Assembly (NCBI GenBank): GCA_900762355.1
Contig: CAAFGE010000032.1
Coordinates: forward strand, 1-64,000
Source of the DNA: an uncultured Collinsella sp.
GTDB lineage: Bacteria > Actinomycetota > Coriobacteriia > Coriobacteriales > Coriobacteriaceae
Direction of reading: 5' to 3'
Length of the DNA stretch: 64,000 bases
The translations under genes and the position numbers were made by a program. This document shows, piece after piece, positions 1 through 7,954 of the stretch; the first letter of the stretch is position 1, and each line of letters opens with the position of its first letter. The notes under the pieces are model-generated. The model made no database searches and was not told where the DNA came from. It saw nothing but the letters and a program-made list of their open reading frames with translations.

Positions 1-20
1 ACACGACGCTCTTCCGATCT
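1..20. other. Illumina adapter remnant at contig end
   Basis: The first 20 bases, ending CGCTCTTCCGATCT, are identical to the 3' end of the Illumina TruSeq/universal read-1 adapter. They are library sequence, not genome. This also shows that the contig starts here and that anything upstream of mraZ is missing. Bases 21 to about 35 may also be affected, because the junction cannot be placed from the sequence alone. Confidence 0.95.
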
Positions 21-36
21 GACTCTGTGTCGACAG

Positions 37-53
37 GCGGGGTGGTTCCCCGC
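37..53 (+). other. Short hairpin upstream of mraZ
   Basis: GCGGGG and CCCCGC pair across a 5-nt loop. No T tract follows. It may be the end of an upstream terminator or part of the mraZ leader. It lies only 17 nt from the adapter junction, so its natural context is lost. Confidence 0.35.
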
Positions 54-89
54 GTACGTGCCATCTGAGTAACCGAGGGGAGGGCGCAC

Positions 90-524
90 ATGGGAATGAC
101 GGGTGCATACGAGCGCAATCTCGATGCAAAAGGTCGTCTATCCCTGCCTGCACCCCTTCGCGAGGAGCTTGGAGAGCACGTTCGCGTGTTCAAAGCCCTG
201 GATGTCGATGCTCTGTACGTGTTCTCTGCCGAGGCCTTCGATAAGTGGGTCGAAGGACTCTTCGCGGGTCGTGAGGGCCACGAGGGTTTTAACCCGCGTG
301 ACATCAACGACCAGAAGCTCATGAGGGCGATCAACAAGCGCACCACGTCGATGGACGTGGACAGCGCCGGTCGTATCGGTCTTTCCGAGTCTCTCCGCAA
401 GCAGGCGAACCTCGACCGCGAGGTCACGGTTGTGGGCAACTACGACCACCTTGAGGTTTGGGATCGCGCCGCGGCCGATGAGGACGATGACGATGAGGCC
501 CTGCTGGACCTCTTCTTCTCGTAA
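90..524 (+). CDS. mraZ: Transcriptional regulator MraZ
   Basis: MraZ is the DNA-binding repressor that usually heads the division and cell-wall (dcw) cluster and binds repeats in its own promoter. The 144-residue length is typical. Both SpoVT/AbrB-like half domains are visible: DAKGRLSLP near residues 13-21 and DSAGRIGLSESLR near residues 91-103. ATG at 90 follows a strong GAGGGGAGG Shine-Dalgarno; ATG at 96 is an alternative start. The acidic tail (DEDDDDEALLDLFF) is unremarkable. Repeated MraZ boxes are not seen upstream, but only about 70 nt of genuine sequence exist there. rsmH follows 20 nt downstream. Confidence 0.95.
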   Translation: MGMTGAYERNLDAKGRLSLPAPLREELGEHVRVFKALDVDALYVFSAEAFDKWVEGLFAGREGHEGFNPRDINDQKLMRAINKRTTSMDVDSAGRIGLSESLRKQANLDREVTVVGNYDHLEVWDRAAADEDDDDEALLDLFFS

Positions 525-544
525 GGGCAAGGCACGGGTAACGG

Positions 545-1510
545 ATGGAGCGTGGGATCTTGACACAAGAATATCGGCATGAACCTGTCATGCTCGGCGA
601 AGTGCTTGAGTCGCTGCGGCTAAAGAGCGGCTCCGTTGTCTGCGATTGCACCCTTGGCGGTGCCGGCCATTCGGTAAAGATGGCCGCGCAGGTGGGGGAG
701 ACGGGCCTTTTGCTCGGCGTCGATCAGGACGACATGGCCCTCGAGGCCGCTGGTGCCCGTCTGGACCGCGAGGTTCCCGGCGTTCCGCACCAGCTGCTGA
801 AGGGCAACTTCGGCGACTTGGACGAGCTGCTTTGCTCGGCCGAGGTGCCCGGGGTCGATGGCTTCCTGTTCGATTTGGGCGTTTCGTCACCGCAACTCGA
901 TATCCCTGGCAGGGGCTTTTCGTATAACGAGGACGCCCCATTGGACATGCGGATGGATCCGGGTAATAACACCTTAAACGCAGCTGAGGTCATCAACACC
1001 TATAACGAACACGACCTCGCCCGGATTCTACGCGTCTACGGAGAAGAGAAGTTCGCCTCGCAGATTGCGCGCGAGATCGTGCGCCGCCGCGAGCAAGAAC
1101 CGATCGAAACCACCGGCCAATTTGTCGAGATCATCAAGGCGGGTATCCCGGCTGCCGCTCGTCGGCATGGCGGACACCCGGCCAAGAAAAGTTTCCAGGC
1201 CATTCGCATCGAGGTCAATCACGAGCTCGATGTGCTCGAACGAGGGCTTGATGCCGCCACCAGGTGGCTCAACCCGGGCGGACGTATCTGCGTCATCTCG
1301 TATCACTCGCTCGAGGACCGTATCGTAAAGAACCACTTTAAGGAGATGAGCCAGGGGTGCACGTGTCCGCCGGAGATTCCGGTGTGCGTGTGCGGCAACG
1401 TGCCGATACTCAAGGTCATCACCCGCAAACCCTTGGTTGCCCAGCCTGATGAGGTTGAGCGCAACCCTCGGGCGAGATCAGCCAAAATCCGCGTGGCGCA
1501 GCGTCTGTAG
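545..1510 (+). CDS. rsmH: 16S rRNA (cytosine(1402)-N(4))-methyltransferase RsmH
   Basis: RsmH (MraW) uses S-adenosylmethionine to methylate N4 of C1402 in the 16S rRNA decoding site. The 321-residue protein shows the SAM-binding DCTLGGAGHS motif, the DLGVSSPQLD...RGFS block, DMRMDP, the IRIEVNHEL segment and ISYHSLEDRIVK near the C terminus, all characteristic of the family. ATG at 545 has a weak Shine-Dalgarno. An in-frame TTG at 560, ten bases after GGAG, would give an N terminus (TQEYRHEPVML) closer to family norms. It is the second gene of the dcw cluster. Confidence 0.96.
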   Translation: MERGILTQEYRHEPVMLGEVLESLRLKSGSVVCDCTLGGAGHSVKMAAQVGETGLLLGVDQDDMALEAAGARLDREVPGVPHQLLKGNFGDLDELLCSAEVPGVDGFLFDLGVSSPQLDIPGRGFSYNEDAPLDMRMDPGNNTLNAAEVINTYNEHDLARILRVYGEEKFASQIAREIVRRREQEPIETTGQFVEIIKAGIPAAARRHGGHPAKKSFQAIRIEVNHELDVLERGLDAATRWLNPGGRICVISYHSLEDRIVKNHFKEMSQGCTCPPEIPVCVCGNVPILKVITRKPLVAQPDEVERNPRARSAKIRVAQRL

Positions 1511-1600
1511 GCGCGACCGCGCGATATTGGACCTCCCGCTCGCACCATAAACGAAGCTTAAACACACTACCAACGTACTCGGGATGGGAGGCGGCATATC

Positions 1601-2071
1601 ATGGGCTACAACACTTCAAGCGCAGCACTCGCCTATGATATGAACGCCATGCCCGCCTATCGTGAGACGCCGCAGGCCCCCGTTGCTCCCCGTGAGCAGC
1701 GCGCGCCGCGCTTTGATGTCTACACGGGCGCGGGCCGTCAGGCAAACCAGGCGGTAAGCCCGGTTTTCATGAGCGTTCTTAAAACGTTTTGCATCATTGC
1801 GGCTATCTTCATGACGATCGGCGTCGCCCGCGTGGCGCTCGCCGGCGTTACGGCCCAGGTGCTCAACAGCAACGCCGAGCTTACCAGCACGCTCGAAAAG
1901 GCGACCGATGAGAGCTCCGACCTGGAGGTCATGCATTCGGTCTATGGCGCCGACACGCGCATTCGCGACCTTGCGGGCGCTTATGGCATGGTGGAGCCCA
2001 GCGAGAGCGTTACACTTGACTTTTCGCAGGATGCAGCCGCGGGCGCCAACGCGACCGCGACCGCTCAGTAG
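1601..2071 (+). CDS. FtsL-like septum protein
   Basis: A 156-residue bitopic protein in the ftsL position between rsmH and ftsI. It has a cytoplasmic N terminus of about 60 residues, one membrane helix at about residues 61-85 (TFCIIAAIFMTIGVARVALA), then a short external coiled-coil-like segment. The tail (DTRIRDLAGAYGMVEPSES) resembles the tRI...A...GM..P signature of FtsL-type proteins. FtsL normally joins FtsQ/DivIB and FtsB to activate FtsW-FtsI. Identity rests on topology and position, since FtsL is poorly conserved. GGGAGG lies about 10 nt before the ATG, and an 89-nt gap separates it from rsmH. Confidence 0.75.
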   Translation: MGYNTSSAALAYDMNAMPAYRETPQAPVAPREQRAPRFDVYTGAGRQANQAVSPVFMSVLKTFCIIAAIFMTIGVARVALAGVTAQVLNSNAELTSTLEKATDESSDLEVMHSVYGADTRIRDLAGAYGMVEPSESVTLDFSQDAAAGANATATAQ

Positions 2072-2088
2072 CAAGACGGTAGCTGAGT

Positions 2089-3954
2089 ATGACAAATGAC
2101 TATCGCCGCGGTTCCGATGGGGGCCGCGGTTCTGGACGTCCCTCGTCGCGGGGACGTTCTGGTTATCAAGGAACGGGTCGGCAATCTTACAACGCCGGGC
2201 AGTCCCGTGGCAACGACCCGGCGTTGCGACTTCGCGGCTCGGACGGCCCTCAAATGCATAACACCAGGTCGCGCAAGAGTTCGTCGACCGAATGGCTCAC
2301 AGGCACGCCTCTGCCTCGCCGCAAAGCCATCATGGGCTTCATCGGGCTTGGTTTGAGCTTGGGCGTCTTTCGCCTTGCCGACTATCAAATTGTCGAAGCC
2401 GATAAACTGCGCGAGCGTGCCGATGCGCGCCGCCTGCTTGCACAGACCCTCTATGCCAAACGCGGCACCATCTACGACCGCAACGGTAACGTGCTGGCGT
2501 CGTCGGTCGAATGTCGCAACATCGCCGTGAACCCGCAGCTTGTCGAGGATGTTGACAAGACGGTGTCGGCGCTGGTCAAGGCAACTGGAATCGATAAAAA
2601 GACCTGCCGCAAGCTCGTCGAGTCCGATGGCACCTGGGTGTATATCAAGCGCCAGGTGGACGAAGACGATGCTGCGGCGCTGGAGAAGAAGAACCTGCCC
2701 GGCGTGCTTTTTGAGCAGGCCATGAAGCGCGTATATCCATACGGCAATCTGGCATCGCAGGTGCTGGGTGTAGTGAATGTAGACAACGACGGCTTGACGG
2801 GTCTCGAAAAGCAATACAACAAGCTTCTGACCGGCACGAATGGTACCCTCGTGCGCGAGCGCGCGAGGGACGGCAGCTATATCGCGGGCGGTGCCTATAA
2901 AAAGGTGGCTGCGGTCGACGGCGTTGACATCGTGACGACGCTCGACGTCAATATGCAGCGAGCGGCTGAGGATGCTTTGGCGGAGGCTGTCGAGAAGACA
3001 AAGGCCAAGAACGGCTCGGCTTTGGTCACCGACCCCACGACTGGTGAAATTCTCGCCGCCTGCTCGTACCCGACCTACGACCAGACCGATCTGGAAAACG
3101 CCAAGACCGAGGATATGAACTTGCGCCTGGTCACCGACGCCTACGAGCCCGGCTCGGTCTTTAAGACGCTCGTGGCGGGCGCCGGCTTCGACTTGGGCGT
3201 CGTGCGATCGAGTACGTCGTTTGAGGTGCCGGCGAGCATCAAGGTGGGTGACGATACCGTCACCGATGCCGACAAGCGCGACTATGCCATGACCATGGAT
3301 GTGCGCGAGATGATGCGCCGTTCGTCCAACGTGGGCTTTGTCCTGGTGGGGCGCAAGATCGGTGCGGATGACTTTGCCGCCTATGTGGACAAGTGGGGCA
3401 TAGGTCACAGCTCCGGTGTCGATTTTCCGGGCGAGAGCCTGGGCATCGTCAAGGAGCGTGACCAGTATGACGGCGCCACGCTGGGTTCGATGAGCTTTGG
3501 ACAGGCGCTGTCCGTCTCGCCGATTGAGATCGCACGTGCCGTGGGCGGCATCGCCAACGGCGGCGTGATGATGACCCCGCACTTCTATAAGTCCAGCAAA
3601 GGCGACGAGAAGGACTGGGGCGAAGGCGAGCGCGCGATTTCGGAGGACGCCGCATCCCAGGTGACATCGTGCATGCAGACGGTCGTGTCCGAGGGAACGG
3701 GCGTTGGCGGCGCGGTTGACGGCTATGACGTGGCGGGTAAGACCGGTACGGCCGAACGAGCCGACGAGAACGGCGGCTACCTCAAGGAGAACTACATGTC
3801 GTCCTTTATGGGCTTTGCACCGGCACAATCGCCCAAGGTGCTGTGCTATATCACGCTCGACGGAACGCCGAGCGGCTCAGATGCCGCTGCGGTGCCGTTC
3901 CAGTCCATTATGGCCAACGCGCTCGACGTGCTGGGTATCCCGCACACGAAGTAG
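2089..3954 (+). CDS. ftsI: Penicillin-binding protein 2 / FtsI division transpeptidase
   Basis: A class B PBP that cross-links septal peptidoglycan. The 621-residue protein has one membrane helix at about residues 83-100, a dimerisation domain beginning YAKRGTIYDRNGNVLA, then the transpeptidase domain. Active-site motifs are SVFK (S356), SSN (S412-N414) and KTG (K551). No PASTA repeats follow. The cytoplasmic N terminus of about 75 residues is rich in Gly, Arg and Ser (RRGSDGGRGSGRPSSRGRSG) and probably disordered; this is longer than in E. coli FtsI. The Shine-Dalgarno before ATG 2089 is weak. In most bacteria murE follows; here the next gene is murF. Confidence 0.95.
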   Translation: MTNDYRRGSDGGRGSGRPSSRGRSGYQGTGRQSYNAGQSRGNDPALRLRGSDGPQMHNTRSRKSSSTEWLTGTPLPRRKAIMGFIGLGLSLGVFRLADYQIVEADKLRERADARRLLAQTLYAKRGTIYDRNGNVLASSVECRNIAVNPQLVEDVDKTVSALVKATGIDKKTCRKLVESDGTWVYIKRQVDEDDAAALEKKNLPGVLFEQAMKRVYPYGNLASQVLGVVNVDNDGLTGLEKQYNKLLTGTNGTLVRERARDGSYIAGGAYKKVAAVDGVDIVTTLDVNMQRAAEDALAEAVEKTKAKNGSALVTDPTTGEILAACSYPTYDQTDLENAKTEDMNLRLVTDAYEPGSVFKTLVAGAGFDLGVVRSSTSFEVPASIKVGDDTVTDADKRDYAMTMDVREMMRRSSNVGFVLVGRKIGADDFAAYVDKWGIGHSSGVDFPGESLGIVKERDQYDGATLGSMSFGQALSVSPIEIARAVGGIANGGVMMTPHFYKSSKGDEKDWGEGERAISEDAASQVTSCMQTVVSEGTGVGGAVDGYDVAGKTGTAERADENGGYLKENYMSSFMGFAPAQSPKVLCYITLDGTPSGSDAAAVPFQSIMANALDVLGIPHTK

Positions 3955-4081
3955 GGGGTTACAATCTTTGGGGCGTGGTTTGTTGTCCCATATGAGGGGT
4001 GTTCACATGCCCTGCACCACGCATGCGCGGCGCTGGGATACAATACGCCGATAGCATTATTAGGTTTACAGGGGAGCTGCA

Positions 4082-5506
4082 ATGATAGAGATCGCCGTCA
4101 ACAACCTCGCGGCCGCAACAGGGGCCCGAACCGTGACGGGAGAAGCCGATCAGGTATGCCGCGGGTGCGTTATCGACTCGCGCCAGGTCGAGGAAGGGAC
4201 GATTTTCGTCGCCTTTCCCGGTGAAAACGTCGACGGCAATGATTTTGCTTCCCGTGCCGTCCAGTCGGGTGCCGGCGCCGTCGTGATGACGCGTGAGCCC
4301 GAGGCCGAGCTGGTCTCGCTGGCGCAGGACAAGGGCTGTGCCATCTTGCTGACCGATGATCCCGAGGAGTTTCTGCTGCGTTTGGCGCACACGTACCGTC
4401 TGGAGCTTGGCTGCCTGGTCGTTGGTATTACCGGTTCCATCGGCAAGACGACGACCAAGGACGTGCTCGCCGCTGTGCTCGCCAAGCGCTATCGTGTCTG
4501 GGCCACCAAGGGCAATTTCAATAACCTGATCGGCATGCCACTCACGGTGCTTTCCGCTCCGGCCGATACCGAGGTCCTGGCGCTCGAGATGGGCATGAAC
4601 CATTTCCACGAGATCGAGCGCCTGTCCCAGTCCGCCAATCCCAACCTTGCCATCGTGAGCAAGATTGGTACCTCTCATATCGGCATTTTGGGTAGCCGCG
4701 AGAACATCGCCCGCGCTAAGGCCGAGATTGTCCAGGGTATGTGCGCCGCTGGCGACTTCTTGCCGCTGCTGGTTTTGGGCGGCGAGGACGACTTTACGCC
4801 GTTCATTCGCGATACGTTCGCCCAGCCTGCTGGTATCGACGTGATGCTGGCCGGCGTCTCGGACGATGATGAGGTCCGTGCCCGCGACGTTCGAGTTGAT
4901 GACGAGGGCCGTCCGGTCTTTACGCTCGATTTTGGTCAGGGCGAGACAATCGATACCATGCTTGCCATCCCCGGCGTGCAGTCCGTCCCAAATGCCGTTA
5001 AGGCCGCCGCGGTTGCCTATCGCCTGGGCGTGACGCCCGAGCAGATCGATGCTGCCTTTAGGGGCCTCACGATCACCGGTCACCGCCAAGAGATCAAGCG
5101 CGCCAAGAGCGGTGCCCGCGTCATCGACGATTCCTATAACGCCAGTGCCGAATCCATGGCTGCTGGCCTCGATCTGCTGTGCTCGCTTTCGTGCACGGGG
5201 TCTCGCATGGCGATCCTGGGCGAGATGGGCGAGATGGGCGATGAGGCTCCTCGCATGCATGAGCTCGTGGGCGCCTATGCCGCCGCCAAGAAGCTCGACA
5301 TGCTGGCGTGCGTGGGTGGTGAGCTGGCCCAGCTTATGGCCGATGCCGCGCGCATGATGGGCATGGACGAGGACCGCATCCAGGTGTTCTCCGATTATCA
5401 GCAGGTGCTCGACCGCATGGGCGGCGCGCTTGAAAAACATGATGTTGTACTGGTCAAGGGTTCCCGTTTTGTTGAGCTCGACCGCTTTGTGGAAGGTGTG
5501 TGCTAG
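4082..5506 (+). CDS. murF: UDP-N-acetylmuramoyl-tripeptide--D-alanyl-D-alanine ligase MurF
   Basis: MurF adds D-Ala-D-Ala to the UDP-MurNAc tripeptide using ATP, the last cytoplasmic step of Park nucleotide synthesis. The 474 residues show the Mur-ligase P-loop GITGSIGKTTTKD (about 118-130), the EMGMNHFHEI block, and DDSYNASAESM in the C-terminal domain. GGGGAGC lies before ATG 4082. The 127-nt gap after ftsI contains a -10-like TACAAT at 4039-4044, so murF may have its own promoter. MurE, normally adjacent, is absent here. The stop is 3 nt before the mraY start. Confidence 0.96.
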   Translation: MIEIAVNNLAAATGARTVTGEADQVCRGCVIDSRQVEEGTIFVAFPGENVDGNDFASRAVQSGAGAVVMTREPEAELVSLAQDKGCAILLTDDPEEFLLRLAHTYRLELGCLVVGITGSIGKTTTKDVLAAVLAKRYRVWATKGNFNNLIGMPLTVLSAPADTEVLALEMGMNHFHEIERLSQSANPNLAIVSKIGTSHIGILGSRENIARAKAEIVQGMCAAGDFLPLLVLGGEDDFTPFIRDTFAQPAGIDVMLAGVSDDDEVRARDVRVDDEGRPVFTLDFGQGETIDTMLAIPGVQSVPNAVKAAAVAYRLGVTPEQIDAAFRGLTITGHRQEIKRAKSGARVIDDSYNASAESMAAGLDLLCSLSCTGSRMAILGEMGEMGDEAPRMHELVGAYAAAKKLDMLACVGGELAQLMADAARMMGMDEDRIQVFSDYQQVLDRMGGALEKHDVVLVKGSRFVELDRFVEGVC

Positions 5507-5509
5507 CCC

Positions 5510-6529
5510 ATGTTCGGCAATCCCTCGTATCCAACGTATCAGGCTTTTTTGGGGCTTGGCATCGCCGCTGCCATTGCGCTGCTGCTCATGCCGTGGTGGA
5601 TCAAGCTGCTCAAGGTCGAGGGTATCGGCCAGCAGGTTCGTGCCGACGGCCCCAAGCGTCATTTGGTTAAGCAGGGAACGCCCACCATGGGTGGTGTTGT
5701 CATTCTCGTCGCGATCTCGCTGACCTGCCTGCTGATGGGCAAGCTCACCACCGAGCTCGTGCTCGTGCTGCTCGCCACGCTGGCGACCGGCGTGCTGGGC
5801 CTGATCGACGACCTGACTTCCGTTACGCATGGGCGCTCGCTCGGTCTGACGCCTCATGCCAAGATGATCGGCCTAACCATTATCTGTGTCACCTTTACGG
5901 TACTTGCCGTCAACTGGTGCGGCGTCGCCCCCGAGATTCGTTTTCCCGGCGGCCTGACGATTGACCTCGGTGTTCTTTCGACCACCATCTGCGGCCTTTC
6001 GTTCCCGTGGCTCTACATTGTCTTTTGCTGGCTGATGATCGCCGGTCTTTCTAATGCCGTGAACCTGACCGATGGCCTTGACGGTCTTGCTGGTGGCACC
6101 TCCATGATTGCCATGCTCGCCATGGCTGCCATGGCGTTTTTGCACGGAGACGTGAACCTGTCCATCTTCTGCACCGCATGTGCCGGTGCCTGCTTGGGCT
6201 TTCTGTGGTTCAACTGCTATCCGGCGAGCATCTTTATGGGCGATACCGGCTCGCTTGCCCTGGGCGCCGCGTTTGCCTGCACGTCCATCATGACCAACAC
6301 CGAAGTCGTTTCCCTCATCATCGGCGGCCTGTTTATCGTTGAGACCCTGTCGGTCATGATTCAGGTTGTCTATTTCCACTTTACGCACAAGCGCGTCTTC
6401 CTTATGGCGCCCATCCATCATCATTTCGAAAAGAAGGGCTGGGCCGAGACCAAGGTCGTCATCCGTTTTTGGATTATCGCTGCGGCCTTTGGTGCCGTTG
6501 GCCTTGCTCTGTTCTTCCAGTTGGGATAG
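5510..6529 (+). CDS. mraY: Phospho-N-acetylmuramoyl-pentapeptide-transferase MraY
   Basis: An integral membrane enzyme that transfers phospho-MurNAc-pentapeptide to undecaprenyl phosphate, making lipid I. The 339 residues form about ten hydrophobic segments. Family signatures are GPKRHLVKQGTPTMGG (near residue 50), NLTDGLDGLAGG with catalytic aspartates, FMGDTGSLALG, and PIHHHFEKKGW near the C terminus. It starts three bases after the murF stop, consistent with coupled translation. Confidence 0.97.
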   Translation: MFGNPSYPTYQAFLGLGIAAAIALLLMPWWIKLLKVEGIGQQVRADGPKRHLVKQGTPTMGGVVILVAISLTCLLMGKLTTELVLVLLATLATGVLGLIDDLTSVTHGRSLGLTPHAKMIGLTIICVTFTVLAVNWCGVAPEIRFPGGLTIDLGVLSTTICGLSFPWLYIVFCWLMIAGLSNAVNLTDGLDGLAGGTSMIAMLAMAAMAFLHGDVNLSIFCTACAGACLGFLWFNCYPASIFMGDTGSLALGAAFACTSIMTNTEVVSLIIGGLFIVETLSVMIQVVYFHFTHKRVFLMAPIHHHFEKKGWAETKVVIRFWIIAAAFGAVGLALFFQLG

Positions 6530-6538
6530 TGGTCTTTC

Positions 6539-7945
6539 ATGCCTCTTGCTGATGTCTTTAGCCTGCTCGTTTTGGGTCAGGGCAAATCCGGTCTCGATGT
6601 CGCCCGCTGGGCGCTGGCGCATCCCGAGCGCGTGAGCGCCGTTACCGTGTATGGCGGCGGCACCTCTGAGCCCAATGACGCCACGCGTGCGCTCGAGGCT
6701 GCTGGTGCGGCGTTTGTCTATGGGACCGAACAGGTCGAGGGCGTCTATGACGTATGCGTGACGTGCCCGGGCATCTCGGAGTTCTCGGGCTTCTTTAAGG
6801 CCGGGCGCGAGCATGCCGCCCAGATTATGGGTGAGCCCGAGTTTGCCTATCGCCTGTCACCCGATAACTGGATTGCCATCACGGGCACCAACGGCAAGAC
6901 GACCACCACGTCGCTGACTGATTATCTGCTCAAGGCTGCCGGCGAGGCCAGTGTAGCTGTCGGCAACATCGGCGAGCCGCCGGTCAACGAGATTGACGGC
7001 CGAGCCCATAACGAGTGGTTTGTGGCCGAGCTCTCGAGCTATCAGATTGCTACGACCACCGAGCTCCACCCCCGCGTGGCGGTGCTGCTCAACATCACTC
7101 CCGACCACTTGGGCTGGCATAAGAGCCATAAGAACTACGCGCTTGCCAAGATTAAACTGTTTGCCAATATGGTCGATGACGATCTGGTGGTTGTCGACGT
7201 CGAAGACGCCGGCATTCACGAGTTCGATGAGTACATCTACACGCCGGGTCGTCGCATCTGCAAGGTTGCCTTTGACGAGCCTGAGGGCGAGGATGCCGCC
7301 TTTGTGCGCGATGGCAAGATGATCGTGCGCCTGAAGGGCGTCGAGACCCCGCTCATCGCTACATCCGAGCTCAAGATCTCGGGCCATCACAATGTTATCA
7401 ATGCCCTGTGCGCTGCCACGGCTGCCCTGGCAGTCGGTGCCGATGTCGATGGCGTCTGCCGCGGTCTGGCCTCGTTCCAGCCGCTCGAGCACCGCGTGGA
7501 GCCGTGTGGCGAGATTGACGGCGTGCGCTACGTCAACGATTCCAAGGCGACCAACACCGATGCGGTCGAGAAGGCACTGACGGCATTTCCCGATGACGAC
7601 GTGATCTTGCTGCTCGGCGGCCACGATAAGGGCACGCCGCTCACGGACTTCGCGCGCGTTGTTATGGATAACGTACGCTCGGTCGTCTGCTTTGGCGATG
7701 CGCGCGAGCGCTTCACCGCCGCTATGGACGAGGCCGATGTCGATGGCGATGTGGATATCGCCCAGGCGGATGACCTGCGCGATGCCGTGGACGTCGCCCG
7801 TTCGCTGTCGAGCCGTGGTGACGTGATCTTACTTTCTCCTGCCTGTTCTTCGTTCGATGAGTTCTCGGGCTATGAGGAGCGCGGCCGCGTGTTTAAGGAC
7901 TATGTGGCCCAGCTTGCCGCTGCGGCGAAATCGCAAATGGAATAG
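6539..7945 (+). CDS. murD: UDP-N-acetylmuramoylalanine--D-glutamate ligase MurD
   Basis: MurD adds D-glutamate to UDP-MurNAc-L-Ala. The 468-residue protein carries an N-terminal Rossmann-like UDP-binding domain (LVLGQGKSGLDVARWA), the central P-loop ITGTNGKTTTTSL (about residue 116), the ELSSYQI and NITPDHLGWH blocks, and the C-terminal YVNDSKATNTDAV motif. It starts 9 nt after mraY within the cluster. Confidence 0.96.
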   Translation: MPLADVFSLLVLGQGKSGLDVARWALAHPERVSAVTVYGGGTSEPNDATRALEAAGAAFVYGTEQVEGVYDVCVTCPGISEFSGFFKAGREHAAQIMGEPEFAYRLSPDNWIAITGTNGKTTTTSLTDYLLKAAGEASVAVGNIGEPPVNEIDGRAHNEWFVAELSSYQIATTTELHPRVAVLLNITPDHLGWHKSHKNYALAKIKLFANMVDDDLVVVDVEDAGIHEFDEYIYTPGRRICKVAFDEPEGEDAAFVRDGKMIVRLKGVETPLIATSELKISGHHNVINALCAATAALAVGADVDGVCRGLASFQPLEHRVEPCGEIDGVRYVNDSKATNTDAVEKALTAFPDDDVILLLGGHDKGTPLTDFARVVMDNVRSVVCFGDARERFTAAMDEADVDGDVDIAQADDLRDAVDVARSLSSRGDVILLSPACSSFDEFSGYEERGRVFKDYVAQLAAAAKSQME

Positions 7946-7954
7946 GGGTTGCCG

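Noticed and set aside
2065..3828. Long open frame (587 codons) antisense to ftsI
   Set aside because: High-GC shadow of a conserved gene; low-complexity basic composition and no family features.
3959..5857. Long open frame (632 codons) antisense to murF and mraY
   Set aside because: Covers two essential conserved genes; His/Ala/Arg-rich product typical of reverse-frame artefacts.
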